Part shown: positions 20,878-31,546 of the stretch, piece after piece | Layout of the letters: every line of letters starts with the position of its first letter | Position numbering within the stretch: position 1 is the first letter of the stretch | DNA from: a virus | IMG/VR virus record: IMGVR_UViG_3300021960_000180 | Span: 1-40,804 of that record | DNA: 40,804 nucleotides | Reading direction: 5' to 3' (one strand) | Program-made: the position numbers and the translations under genes | Notes under the pieces: model-generated | Databases searched by the model: none | What the model was told of the DNA's origin: nothing | The model's input: the letters and a program-made list of their open reading frames with translations, nothing else

Positions 20878-23709
20878 ATGATTAAACAATTTTATAAAAA
20901 AGTATTACCCAGTAAAGGCACCTATTGTATTGCTGAAATAAGCAAAGAAGGTAGGGTAAAACATCATTACACAGAGTCTATTGCTAAGATAGAACCAATA
21001 ATAGAAGATATAAAAAGTCAAAGAGACACCAATATATATGTAGCACCAGGTAGTTTTAATAAAACAAGACTAGCTAAAAACTCTTTATACTTTAAATGTA
21101 TCTTTATTGATGTCGATGTAGGCGATAAAAAAGACTATAAAACTAAAGAGGAAGCTGGTGAAGCATTAGATAAATTCATTGAAGAATCTGAGCTACCTAG
21201 ACCAATTAGAGTTGACTCTGGTAATGGCTACCATGCATATTGGTGTCTTGATAGGGACATAACCAAAGAAGAGTATTTGATATATTCAAAAAAATTAGCA
21301 GACTATTGTAATGAAAAAGGTCTAAAAAATGACCCTGCTGTTATGAAAGATACTGCTAGGATTATGCGATGTCCTGATACTCACAATTATAAATCTGATC
21401 CACCTAAACATTGTATTGTTATGGATGAAGATATTGGCACCTATACAATAGAAGAAATACAAGCAGTGTTAGGAGAAGTTCAACCATCACTAGAGGATAT
21501 ATTAAATCAAGCTAAGAGTCCTTTAACAGAAGAAGAACGTAAAGCTTTAAAACTTGATAACTTTCAATCATCATTTGAGAAAATAGTTAAAGAGACTATC
21601 AAAGGTAATGGGTGTGGGCAGATAATGCATATACTACAAAATGCTTCTACACTTCAAGAACCTATGTGGTATGCAGGGCTATCCATTGCTCAACATTGTA
21701 AAGATAAAGAAAAAGCAATACATCTAATATCTAGTGAGCATCCAGGCTATAACGCTGAGGAGACAGAACGTAAAGCTATGCAGTCACAAGATAAACCTTT
21801 TTCCTGTGATAAATTTAATGATTTAAATCCTGGTATTTGTGAAGGATGTCAACACTATAAAAAGATAACTAACCCGTTAGCCATTGGTAAAGAGTTTATA
21901 GCAGCGCCTGTACCAGAAAATTATGTTTTAGGTAACACAGCAGTTGTAGCTAAGTCTGGATATCCTAAAGATCTTTATCCCTATGTACGTGGTGCTAGTG
22001 GCGGAGTATATTTTGAGTTTGAGCAAGAGTATGACGACGATGGTCAACCATTACCTAGAAAGAAACCTTTAATGGTATTACCTTATGACTTTGAGCCAAT
22101 TAAAAGAATATATAGTCCTGTTGATGGCGAATGTTTAGAAATGCAATTAGAGCTTCCACATGATGGAACTAGACAGTTTTTAGTCCCTATAAAATCTTTA
22201 TATGCTGTGGATAAATTTAGAGATATAATAACAAGTCAGGGTATTTTATATAACCCTAATAATCAACAAGGTAAACATCTTATGACATACATATATAAAT
22301 GGGGAGACTACTTAGTTTCAAGAACACGAGCAGATATTATGCGTATGCAAATGGGATGGACTGTAGACAAAGATGCATTTATTATTGGTAATAAAGAGAT
22401 TAATAGAAAAGGAGAGATATTAAATAGTCCTACATCACCATTATGTAAAAGCATTGCTGTACATCTTAAAGAACAAGGCGAATATGATAAATGGAAAGAA
22501 GCTGCTAATAAACTTAATTATCCTAGTTTAGAACTACATGCTTTTACTATGCTAACTGCATTCGGCTCGGTCTTATTAAGTGAAACATCTACAAACGGTA
22601 TGACTATATCTTTAACAGGATCAGATTCTGGTACAGGTAAAACAGGTTCTTTGCATGCAGCGTTAAGCGTATGGGGTGATCCTAGACAACTTGGTATTAA
22701 CACCACAGAAGGTTCAACTAACAATGCATTAGTGGGTAGATATTTAGGATTACATAATATTACTTTTGGATACGACGAGGTAGGAAATATTGACAGCCGT
22801 ACACTAAGTAATTTAATACTTAAGATATCATCAGGTAAAGCAAAGATAAGAATGCAGGCATCAGTTAATGCTGAACGAGATCATGAAATGTCAGCCTCCT
22901 TGATAGCTGTGTTTACATCTAACCATTCTTTATATGACAGACTTACAACATTTAAGAAAAACCCAAACGGTGAAGTAGCAAGGCTTATAGAATTTACAGT
23001 AAGAAAGCCAAAAATATTAATTGAAAAACCAGAGCTAGGCTTTGAAATATTTAATTCTTTTGCCCATCATCATGGTCATGCAGGTATAGACTTTATACAA
23101 AACTTATTTAAATATACAAAAGAAGAAATCGTAGCCAAACTTAATAAATGGACTAAGAAATTCAAAGAAGATTTTGGTGATGATACTACGTATAGATTTT
23201 ATGAAAACATGATATCAGCCGTTTTTACTGGAGGAGAAATAGCTTGCGAAGCTGGTATAGTTGACCTTAATTTAGATAGGATTTATAACCAAGTTATTCA
23301 CGAGATTATTAACATTAGAGATAACGTTGTTCGGATTAATGACGTAGACTACGAGAGTATGCTTGGTGAGTATATTAACTCACATCAAACAGGTATTCTT
23401 GCTATTGAAGAAAATAATAGGATATCTATGGAACCACGCTCTGATTTAGTCATGAGAGCTGAACTTGATAAATCTTTATTATGGATAGAGAAGCGTCACT
23501 TCAGAGAATATCTGGCTGAAAGTGGTATAAGTATAAATGATTTTGTATTTAAAATGAAAGAGAAAGGATATAACATACGTGATCATAAACGCAGAATGGG
23601 TACTGGCTGGAAAGCTGCTACAGGGTTTAGTGCAGTTATGGCACTAGAAATAGATACTACTAAATTCCTAGAAGATTTACTCAAGGAAAATAACAATGAG
23701 GCTGCATGA
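20878..23709 (+). CDS. Primase-helicase: PrimPol-like N-terminus, DUF927-like ATPase
   Basis: 943 residues. The N-terminal primase of the archaeo-eukaryotic (PrimPol) type shows Asp78-x-Asp80 in FIDVD, SGNGYHAYW with His119, and an MRCPDTHN segment near residue 165. A Cys-rich stretch near 310-325 (SCDKF ... CEGCQHY) may bind zinc. The C-terminal half is a DUF927-like P-loop ATPase with Walker A GSDSGTGKT near residue 582 and Walker B FGYDE near 630. It makes primers and probably unwinds the fork. ATG 20878 follows the HTH gene by 12 bases. Confidence 0.88.
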   Translation: MIKQFYKKVLPSKGTYCIAEISKEGRVKHHYTESIAKIEPIIEDIKSQRDTNIYVAPGSFNKTRLAKNSLYFKCIFIDVDVGDKKDYKTKEEAGEALDKFIEESELPRPIRVDSGNGYHAYWCLDRDITKEEYLIYSKKLADYCNEKGLKNDPAVMKDTARIMRCPDTHNYKSDPPKHCIVMDEDIGTYTIEEIQAVLGEVQPSLEDILNQAKSPLTEEERKALKLDNFQSSFEKIVKETIKGNGCGQIMHILQNASTLQEPMWYAGLSIAQHCKDKEKAIHLISSEHPGYNAEETERKAMQSQDKPFSCDKFNDLNPGICEGCQHYKKITNPLAIGKEFIAAPVPENYVLGNTAVVAKSGYPKDLYPYVRGASGGVYFEFEQEYDDDGQPLPRKKPLMVLPYDFEPIKRIYSPVDGECLEMQLELPHDGTRQFLVPIKSLYAVDKFRDIITSQGILYNPNNQQGKHLMTYIYKWGDYLVSRTRADIMRMQMGWTVDKDAFIIGNKEINRKGEILNSPTSPLCKSIAVHLKEQGEYDKWKEAANKLNYPSLELHAFTMLTAFGSVLLSETSTNGMTISLTGSDSGTGKTGSLHAALSVWGDPRQLGINTTEGSTNNALVGRYLGLHNITFGYDEVGNIDSRTLSNLILKISSGKAKIRMQASVNAERDHEMSASLIAVFTSNHSLYDRLTTFKKNPNGEVARLIEFTVRKPKILIEKPELGFEIFNSFAHHHGHAGIDFIQNLFKYTKEEIVAKLNKWTKKFKEDFGDDTTYRFYENMISAVFTGGEIACEAGIVDLNLDRIYNQVIHEIINIRDNVVRINDVDYESMLGEYINSHQTGILAIEENNRISMEPRSDLVMRAELDKSLLWIEKRHFREYLAESGISINDFVFKMKEKGYNIRDHKRRMGTGWKAATGFSAVMALEIDTTKFLEDLLKENNNEAA

Positions 23710-23896
23710 TGAGCCAGAATGGAACTTTCCTTTAGATTGGATGAGTATAGGAGATAGTTTTTTCATACCAACACTTAAGGCATCATCTGTTATATTTGCT
23801 ATTGATGAAGGTGCTAAGCGAGCTAAGATAAGAGTTAAGGCTTTTCAAAGTATAAAAGAAGGGTGCTTAGGTGTTAGAGTATGGAGAGTTAAATAG
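23696..23896 (+). CDS. Unknown 66-residue protein at the end of the plus-strand operon
   Basis: ATG 23696 lies 14 bases inside the primase gene, preceded by AAGGA (23683-23687), and fits a coupled start. WNFPLDWMSIGDSFFIPTL followed by a basic RAKIRVKAF strand resembles small beta proteins seen at the end of phage replication operons. Its TAG is the last base before the stop codon of the opposing polyvalent-protein gene. Confidence 0.6.
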   Translation: MRLHDEPEWNFPLDWMSIGDSFFIPTLKASSVIFAIDEGAKRAKIRVKAFQSIKEGCLGVRVWRVK

Positions 23897-26800
23897 TTAG
23901 TCATATTGCTCAAGCCCAACTTCAATCATAGCTGCAATATTTTTCTTATATAATAGTTGTAATTCTTTAATACCTTGTAATCTAGCTTGTCTTTCTTTTT
24001 GACTTAATCCAGGCATTCTTCTTATTGTGGATGCTTGGTCATTTAATTTATCCAAATCTGCTTTTTGTTGATTATATGCATCTATAAGTACAGGTACAGA
24101 AGGATACTTACTTAAAACTTTATTATATTCTATTGGGTTAGCGTCTTTAAATAAGTCAATTCTTGTTTCTAAAGCCTTTAATCTTTCCACTTGCTTACTA
24201 TAATCTCGTTGTTCAATCCTAGAATATTTACTTATAAAACTATCAAAGAATATAGTATCTCGTTTAAAATCAAATTCTTTCTGTCCACGTAAGAATAAAC
24301 TAATACCATATATATCATGAGCAACTCTTGCTATAGCATCCCCATAGTTATTTGCAAAAAAACTTATTGTATTGGGACCCCAATTTATATAACCACCTGA
24401 TATTTCTGCAAGGAATCTAGAAGCATCTTTATACGCTTCAGGTATTTCATCGCTACCACCAAATGCGCCACCATATTTTCTAGTTTGTAATGGACTATAA
24501 ATATTTTGTCCGAAAGCGTTTAAATTAATAGCATACTCTACAGCAGGTCTAGCAATAGATGGAGCAGCAGTATCTAATACCCAACCAAGAGGATGTTCAA
24601 AAGGACTCATTCTTGAAAAAGGTAATGGCATAAAAGAATCTAACATAATGTTATACATATTACCTAATGTATCAGCTAATGGAATATTTTTACCACTTTG
24701 CGCAGCTGCTAACTGAGCTCCCATTGCAGCAAATCCACCTGGACCAAAACCCCAAGGTATTTGTAATACAGCATCTTTATCAAAACCAGGTAACCAACCT
24801 AAACTAACTCTTAAATATCTAGTCCATCTCGCTGGATCATCTTCTCGTGTAGGATTATCATCATCACCTCCACTAAACATAGCAGCCATTTGCCATGCAA
24901 CATACCCAACGGATACACCAACTGCAATTGTAGTCAATGCTGCTTGTCTTCTTTTATCAAAGTCCGCTTCCCATGTAGCTAATCTTTGAGGATCAGCTTT
25001 AATATAATTTGGTAAGTTTTGTTTTGCTATATCTTTTCTTTGTAGTGCTGCGGAAAAAGATTCAAAAGCTCTCATGATACCCACCGCACTTGGTTTAAAA
25101 AACATAAACCATGCAGCCATTTTATCACCTTGTATACCTGACTCTTCAAAGTTAGATAATCTTTTAGCATACACAGTAGCTGTTTCTATAGCAGCTTGTT
25201 TTACATTTGCAGGAATTTGATTTTCTGAAAGCCCTGGAGCATTTTTAGTAATATAATTTTGTTTTGCTGTTCTATATGCAGCAGCCCGAGTAGCCATCTC
25301 AAAGGTACTCATCCATATATCAAAGAAATCTTTTACACCTTGTTTAGTTCTAACAATACCATCTTTATTCTCTCTTATACTTTGTCTTAATCTATTAAAT
25401 GCATTCTCAATAGATAGAGATTGTGAGTAAGATATCATCCCACCATTTTCTAAATATTCAACTAGATCAGCTGGTAAGTTATTACCTTTAGCAGTTTGTT
25501 GTTGTACATATTTTCTTAGGTCATTTTTTTGCCCTTTAGTATACATACTCATTACATTCCATGTTTGTTGCATACCACCATTAACAACTGTATTAGCTAT
25601 ATTAGATGCATAACCTCCTAAATCTTTTAAACCAAACTCATTTCCAATATAAAATAAGTTAGTGATTGCATCACGAACAAAGTTTAATGTTGCAAACGGT
25701 GGATTAAACCTAGTATGAAATTGTCCTATAGTTCCTGTAAAACTATTTAACGTATTAACCCAAGTAGGATTATCTGCATAAACACCTCTAATAGCTTCTA
25801 CTAAATCTGGGTCTTTAATTTGTATTATAGCCATCGAACCATCACTCAATAAATGAACAATAGTATCTTTTTTATCTAGTTCTTCTTGTATTTCTGGATC
25901 ATTTAAATATCGTTGTTGATATGTAAATCGTTTTAATATTTTACCTTCTATAGCTTGCCCTTTCACAGGTTTACCTGTAGTAGGATCTGTATAATCTATA
26001 GTCTGGGTAACTGCATTATATATAGATTGTGTATAGTTAATTCTACCTGCTCTTCCTGCAGCTCTTGATGCATCAACTAATACTTGTGTAAATGGGTCTT
26101 CTGCATCATTATGATTACCCTCAAATGAACCTTCTAATTTTTTAAGTTCTCTAGATAATCTACTACCTGTTGGATTAAATATTGCATCTTCTGATATACC
26201 TTCAGCATCTTGTCTATGTTTTAAAGGCACATAGTTTTTCCAACCATAGAACTCAATAATATTCATTGCCTGAGGACTAGCATAGTTAGCAGTTTGATTT
26301 AATTTTAATGTTTGCTGATTTATTAATTGCATTGAATTTTTAACATGCTCGATAGATTGATATAATTGTGGATCAGCACGCTTAATACTTTCTATTTCAG
26401 CTTTTAATATAGCCGCTTTTTCAGAGTTGTAAGTGGATACATCATATCTAGAATTTACAATGTCAGTTGGTCCGCCTTTTTTATTTGGAGATGCGTAACT
26501 TATACCTGCAACTCCATCTACAGTATTTTTACCAGATATTTTTGTATCCTGATTAGCTAATTTTCTAAGTGTTTGTTTATAGTTTTCTAAATCAGCTTTT
26601 TTCTGAGTAGCATCAGACCATACTTTAGTAGTAATTTGATCCATTATATTTTGTCTTAAATCTGCAGGACTAGTTAAACTACCATCTTTTCTTCTAATAA
26701 TTTTTTCTGTACTTAATGGTACATCTAGTAAGTATCTTACTTCTCTACGTTCGGATTCATGTAATCCAGTTAACCATTGTTGTAATTGAGCTTTTGCTTC

Positions 26801-29800
26801 TGCTTCATTTAAACCTTTACTTTTTTGTAGATCTATGTAGTCTCCTAAAGCTAAAGAATACTCATTAAATGCAGGCATCATTTCTTTCATGTAATTATCT
26901 GATATACCAAAGGCTCTTGTTAATTGGTCAAACACATTATTGAACCCATCAACACCTATTAACAATAAGTTAGAACGTTGTAATTTATCCTGTAATTTTT
27001 TAATTTCAATGTTTCTGTTAGCAAAGTTTTTAATTGCACTTGTAAGTACCTTATCTCCATTTTTAAGAAACCCAAAAAATGTACTTCTAATTCTATGTCC
27101 AACTCGTTCATCTTTTTTTTCATAATTTTTAACTAAGTCTTCTTTAATTTCATCTAAACTTCTATCACGTCCTTTACTTCTAACAGGCTCTCCTTTTCTA
27201 GCTAGAACTTCAGAATATCTTATTTTTTTAGGAGATGGTATTCTGTCTATCCTATTATTATTTAAATCTTCTTGTGCAGATATTAAACTTTCTGGGAATC
27301 TAATATCTAGTATTTTTTTCCTAAAGAATTTTGTAAGGTCTGAATCCTTTCTATTTTCTATGGCTCTTAACTCATCTAATTTATCTCTAAATAAAGCTTT
27401 CTTATACCATTGATTCCACCTTGTATTATCTCCTTTGTATGGTCTAGTTCCTATTTTAAATAATCTTGGAGATACAGATATAACATCAGCTAATAAAGTT
27501 TTATCTATAGATTGTAATCCTAAAGTAGTTGCAACAAAATCTATAAAGTCACTAAATAAAGTTTTAAAGAATCCCTCTTCTTGCAAAGTTGTATTTTCTT
27601 CACTTTCAATAGATGCTAAAAATTTTTGAAATTCATAATTAGTAAAAGCTTCAGCTATAAATTCTCGTATATTTGTTAAACCATAATATTCTTTACCTCT
27701 TTCTTTAGCTGATTCAGTAGCTTTATTAAATAATCTATCTAACTTTGCTTTTTCAGCTTTAGTTAACATGTCATACTGTATACTTGCCACTGTAGCTGCA
27801 TGTACATATTCATGTAATAAAATTGCATCAGTTTTTCCTGAATTCATATCATCACGAATGACTACTACATCTTTATTTTTAGCTTCATTAATAATTAATG
27901 TTCTAGCAGAATTTATAAAATCTTTACTTACTCTATTAAGTTCTGTAAAAAAACCATTTAAATTTGGTGAAGGTTCTTCATTAGCTCTCCATGTTTGTCC
28001 TCTTTTTTTAGCCGTTTCGCTAAGTATTTTTGATTGGTCTGTGTGTATTTCATCTAATCTTTCTTTAGATACAGTAATAGTGTCTACTTCATTCATTCCT
28101 GGAATTCCAGATAATATTCTAGCTAATTCTGCTTGAGCTTTTTTAAATGCAACATATTGAACACCTTTTTCAGTTTGAACATCTTGGTCTGCTTGTTCAT
28201 TTAATCTATTAGATAAAGCTTTTAATATCTCAACAGAATTACCGTTTGTATCTTTAATTAGTTGTACAGTTTTACTTGTAGAACTAAGCTCTCTTATAAA
28301 TCCTTTTATTTCTTCTTCGCCATTATTTTCATCAAAAATATTATCCATTAATATATCAGACCTGGTTATTTCATTAATAACATTTACCATATCATCTTCA
28401 ATATCAAGTTCATCTATTTCAACATCAAGCAATTTTTTTAATGCGTTGTTTTCTATTATTCTTTTTTTAGCTTCAGCTTTTAATTTTGATTTGGCTTCAT
28501 TAATTGCTTTTGTATCTCGTTGTCCTCTAGCTATTTGTTTTAATACTCTATCTTCTTCAGCAGCTAAACTATCTACAATATTTTTACCATTGTTATTACC
28601 ATCTAAACTTTCTACATATTTTGTACCTTTTGCAATTTGTTTTTTAAATGCTTCAACATCATTTTTAATTGCGTCAATAGAGTCATATTCATCTGAACGA
28701 GTCAAATATTCTTCTAGTATGGGAGAATTAATAAATTCATCTCTAAACTTTTTACGTCTAGCTTTATCAATTTTGGTATTATTATTAGGAAAAGTACTAT
28801 ATGAATCTGTTACATCTGATGCTTCTTCATAAATATAATCGCCTATAGCTGCTTTAATTATGTCATCAATTGAACGTGCGCCATTAATAGGATGAGTTTT
28901 TGAATTAAACACAGCTCCTGTTTTTAAGAAACTAGGTATTGTAGCACCTATATTTTTTACTTTTTCGATAAACTTTTGATAATCAGGTAAATTTGAAACC
29001 CTTATATCAAACTCTAATTCTCTACTTAATCTTGCTTTTTTCTCTTGTGTTGGTGTAGCTCCATCTGCTTGGTCAGAACTTCTATCTTCAAACTGTTTAG
29101 TTATTTGTTTTAGGATACCTGGTTTATTAACTTGATTAAATTGTTCTGTATTTAATTTAGTTTGAAGTAGATTTTTTACTTGTGTTTCAGTAGGTCTTTT
29201 TGAAAACTCTAAAGGGTTAGTAAATTTATTTAAATTCTTTCCTTTATCTCTTATTAAAAAGTCTGCAATAGTAGCGGGTTGTAAATTATTTAAAGTGACT
29301 CTAGGTTTAACAGTGTATGCAATTATTTTACCATCAGAAGTTTCTTCAGTATCTATATAGTAGTCTGCTTCTATATTATTTTTAACCATATAGGTTCTAG
29401 CATTGTCTCTATTATTTGTAGCATATATTGACGGAGTAACTTCACCTTGTACTTTTGGAGATTTAGTATCTATGTCTGTTTGATTAAATAGCGCACTGCT
29501 ATTACGTTTATTTTCTAAATACCTATCTGCAGCTGGCTTACCATTTGTTTCTAATATACTTGTATATATTCTATCTGTTTCTTCTAATGCAGCTGGTGTA
29601 AGTGCATAGGGTAATTTAGATGGCTCATATTTTGTTTGTAAACTTGATAGATTATAATATTTTAATAACTGGTTTCGATATATGTTATTCTGATCTTCAC
29701 CTAATGGAAGGCTATATTGATATGGTTCAGAAACAAAATCTTTTTTAGGTCTATCTACAAATACAGGTTCTTTTTGTATTAGGTTTTTACCGTCAGCTCT

Positions 29801-31537
29801 TTTTCCAGTAACAATTTCTTTAATACCTACTTGAATCCTATCATATCCATAAGGAACTGGACCTAGTTCAGCGAGTGTTCTTCCTTCTCCTGGAGTAACT
29901 CCGATAACATTATTTGTAGTGCTATCCACTGTAGTTCCGACAACTTCTTCAACGTTTGCGGTATCGGTCTTGGCTCGTTGCTGTCTAAGTTTCTGTCTAG
30001 ATATAGGAAGGCCTCCTCTATCTGTTTTATTGATAGGTCCTTCAGTTCCTGATACATATGTAACATCTTGTGTCTCCTGTAAAGCCTGATCTACTTCTGA
30101 ATAAGGTGGCAACTCATAATCTTTTTCTATAGTTTCTTTTGTTACTTCTTCCGGTGCTATTAATGCTTTCATTCTAGCATCAGCGTCGTCTAAATCAACA
30201 TCAACCTTATCTTTATCAAGATTAATTTTTTCTTGTTCTTGTACTATTTTGTCACGGCGTTTAATTTCTTCATCAGTGTATTTCCACCCTTTTCTATCTG
30301 ATGGTTCAGTAGGAGTTGGTGAAGGTTCTGGTCCTTTAGGATCACCACTTAAATCTACATTAATATCATCAGGAGTAGGATTAGTAGGAGTTTTTGGTGT
30401 TCTAAGTCCACCAATAGTAGCAGGTATAATTGGCATTGCAAAGCCAGCTGCAGCAGCGTTAATATATTCTTTGATTGCAGCTTTATCATTTAAAGGTAGA
30501 TTAGCTCCTTCTCGCTCTAATATAGTTTGTAAAGCTTCAACTGTACCCTCTTTTAAACCCGTAACACCAACATTCTTAGCAACATTTAGTAACCAATCTT
30601 GTGTAGGCTTAGCTAATTTATCTAAAGAACCTAAACCAATTTTTAAACCTATATAGTCTGCAAATGCATGAGCAGTACTTAATGCAGCTAATTTACTAGT
30701 ACTTAATTCTTTAATTTTTTGAAGTTGTTCGTTAGGGTCTTTTATATTAGCAATGGCTTCATCAACAGCTCTACCTGTAACTTCACCAGCACCAAATTTA
30801 CCAGCCATACCATATAATGCAATATTACTACCTGATTTTCTAAATATTTTTTTAATTTCTGCTCGACCTACATCAGAGGCTAGGTATTCTTGTGATCGTT
30901 TTGCCGCTTCTTTTTCAACAAAATCTTTTGCTGCGTCTCGTCCTTCTGATTTTGCTATTTCTTCTGCTGCTTCTTTTAATCCTTTTTTAACTATATTTTT
31001 AGCTAAAAGACCTGATACTGCTCCACCTACTGTACCTTCAGGTCCTATTAATGACCCTGCTGCTCCTCCAGCTATAGATGTTATTAAAGCTTCCCCAATC
31101 ATACCAACACCTTGTCCAGCTACGTAAGGTACAAAGTCTGTCAATACTGAGCCAATACCTCTTTCCCAAGCTTCTGTAAATTCATCAGTAGGTTTAGTGC
31201 CAGTAGCTGCAACTTTTTTCTCTGACTCTTGCATATCTTTAACGCCACTTTTGATTAATTCATCAGAATTAGCTACTTTACCTGCAAGAACTTTAGAAGC
31301 ACCATAAATACCTTGGTATTGATTTACATATTGTTTTAATCCACGAGTAAAATCTGGAGCATCTTCTGGTAATTGACCAGGTTGTTGTGGTTGTTGTGGT
31401 TGTTGTGGTTGTTGAGGTTGTTGTGGTTGAGATTGCTTTTCTTGAATAGCTTGTATTACCTGTTCACGTGATGCACCTGCAGGACCTTGTATAGAGTATG
31501 TTTTGCCATCAGGCCCTTTTATGCTGTATAAAGGCAT
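23897..31537 (-). CDS. Giant polyvalent virion protein with zinc-protease motif
   Basis: 2546 residues, ATG at 31537 with AAGGA before it. In order: YSIKGPDGKTYSIQGPAG plus the REQVIQAI helix (4-31), a start common to phage ejection proteins; a Gln-Gln-Pro repeat (about 36-53); a Gly/Ala-rich hydrophobic stretch (130-180) suited to membrane contact; a long charged helical middle; HEYVH (1242-1246) with a downstream REFIAEAF as possible third zinc ligand; and a C-terminal part with FNPPFATLNFVRD (near 1945) and FKPSAVGIMRAFES (near 2150) like the large-polyvalent-protein-associated domains (LPD38 type), then a hydrophobic segment near 2210. Probably carried in the virion and injected into the host. 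Confidence 0.82.
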   Translation of the reverse strand: MPLYSIKGPDGKTYSIQGPAGASREQVIQAIQEKQSQPQQPQQPQQPQQPQQPGQLPEDAPDFTRGLKQYVNQYQGIYGASKVLAGKVANSDELIKSGVKDMQESEKKVAATGTKPTDEFTEAWERGIGSVLTDFVPYVAGQGVGMIGEALITSIAGGAAGSLIGPEGTVGGAVSGLLAKNIVKKGLKEAAEEIAKSEGRDAAKDFVEKEAAKRSQEYLASDVGRAEIKKIFRKSGSNIALYGMAGKFGAGEVTGRAVDEAIANIKDPNEQLQKIKELSTSKLAALSTAHAFADYIGLKIGLGSLDKLAKPTQDWLLNVAKNVGVTGLKEGTVEALQTILEREGANLPLNDKAAIKEYINAAAAGFAMPIIPATIGGLRTPKTPTNPTPDDINVDLSGDPKGPEPSPTPTEPSDRKGWKYTDEEIKRRDKIVQEQEKINLDKDKVDVDLDDADARMKALIAPEEVTKETIEKDYELPPYSEVDQALQETQDVTYVSGTEGPINKTDRGGLPISRQKLRQQRAKTDTANVEEVVGTTVDSTTNNVIGVTPGEGRTLAELGPVPYGYDRIQVGIKEIVTGKRADGKNLIQKEPVFVDRPKKDFVSEPYQYSLPLGEDQNNIYRNQLLKYYNLSSLQTKYEPSKLPYALTPAALEETDRIYTSILETNGKPAADRYLENKRNSSALFNQTDIDTKSPKVQGEVTPSIYATNNRDNARTYMVKNNIEADYYIDTEETSDGKIIAYTVKPRVTLNNLQPATIADFLIRDKGKNLNKFTNPLEFSKRPTETQVKNLLQTKLNTEQFNQVNKPGILKQITKQFEDRSSDQADGATPTQEKKARLSRELEFDIRVSNLPDYQKFIEKVKNIGATIPSFLKTGAVFNSKTHPINGARSIDDIIKAAIGDYIYEEASDVTDSYSTFPNNNTKIDKARRKKFRDEFINSPILEEYLTRSDEYDSIDAIKNDVEAFKKQIAKGTKYVESLDGNNNGKNIVDSLAAEEDRVLKQIARGQRDTKAINEAKSKLKAEAKKRIIENNALKKLLDVEIDELDIEDDMVNVINEITRSDILMDNIFDENNGEEEIKGFIRELSSTSKTVQLIKDTNGNSVEILKALSNRLNEQADQDVQTEKGVQYVAFKKAQAELARILSGIPGMNEVDTITVSKERLDEIHTDQSKILSETAKKRGQTWRANEEPSPNLNGFFTELNRVSKDFINSARTLIINEAKNKDVVVIRDDMNSGKTDAILLHEYVHAATVASIQYDMLTKAEKAKLDRLFNKATESAKERGKEYYGLTNIREFIAEAFTNYEFQKFLASIESEENTTLQEEGFFKTLFSDFIDFVATTLGLQSIDKTLLADVISVSPRLFKIGTRPYKGDNTRWNQWYKKALFRDKLDELRAIENRKDSDLTKFFRKKILDIRFPESLISAQEDLNNNRIDRIPSPKKIRYSEVLARKGEPVRSKGRDRSLDEIKEDLVKNYEKKDERVGHRIRSTFFGFLKNGDKVLTSAIKNFANRNIEIKKLQDKLQRSNLLLIGVDGFNNVFDQLTRAFGISDNYMKEMMPAFNEYSLALGDYIDLQKSKGLNEAEAKAQLQQWLTGLHESERREVRYLLDVPLSTEKIIRRKDGSLTSPADLRQNIMDQITTKVWSDATQKKADLENYKQTLRKLANQDTKISGKNTVDGVAGISYASPNKKGGPTDIVNSRYDVSTYNSEKAAILKAEIESIKRADPQLYQSIEHVKNSMQLINQQTLKLNQTANYASPQAMNIIEFYGWKNYVPLKHRQDAEGISEDAIFNPTGSRLSRELKKLEGSFEGNHNDAEDPFTQVLVDASRAAGRAGRINYTQSIYNAVTQTIDYTDPTTGKPVKGQAIEGKILKRFTYQQRYLNDPEIQEELDKKDTIVHLLSDGSMAIIQIKDPDLVEAIRGVYADNPTWVNTLNSFTGTIGQFHTRFNPPFATLNFVRDAITNLFYIGNEFGLKDLGGYASNIANTVVNGGMQQTWNVMSMYTKGQKNDLRKYVQQQTAKGNNLPADLVEYLENGGMISYSQSLSIENAFNRLRQSIRENKDGIVRTKQGVKDFFDIWMSTFEMATRAAAYRTAKQNYITKNAPGLSENQIPANVKQAAIETATVYAKRLSNFEESGIQGDKMAAWFMFFKPSAVGIMRAFESFSAALQRKDIAKQNLPNYIKADPQRLATWEADFDKRRQAALTTIAVGVSVGYVAWQMAAMFSGGDDDNPTREDDPARWTRYLRVSLGWLPGFDKDAVLQIPWGFGPGGFAAMGAQLAAAQSGKNIPLADTLGNMYNIMLDSFMPLPFSRMSPFEHPLGWVLDTAAPSIARPAVEYAINLNAFGQNIYSPLQTRKYGGAFGGSDEIPEAYKDASRFLAEISGGYINWGPNTISFFANNYGDAIARVAHDIYGISLFLRGQKEFDFKRDTIFFDSFISKYSRIEQRDYSKQVERLKALETRIDLFKDANPIEYNKVLSKYPSVPVLIDAYNQQKADLDKLNDQASTIRRMPGLSQKERQARLQGIKELQLLYKKNIAAMIEVGLEQYD
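31380..31430 (-). repeat. Tandem 9-base repeat coding Gln-Gln-Pro
   Basis: Between five and six copies of the plus-strand unit GGTTGTTGT, with one T-to-A change in the fourth copy, encode Pro-Gln-Gln units in the N-terminal linker of the 2546-residue protein. Perfect units at DNA level suggest slippage, so the copy number probably varies between strains. Confidence 0.85.
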
Positions 31538-31546
31538 TATTTATCC

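Noticed and set aside
29863-30066. Minus-strand ORF of 67 codons in another frame of the polyvalent gene
   Set aside because: Fully embedded, no ribosome site; most likely chance in an AT-rich gene.
27768-31127. Several plus-strand ORFs (27768, 28446, 30249, 30753) inside the polyvalent-protein gene
   Set aside because: All antisense to one continuous 2546-codon frame; Ser/Leu-rich products without motifs.
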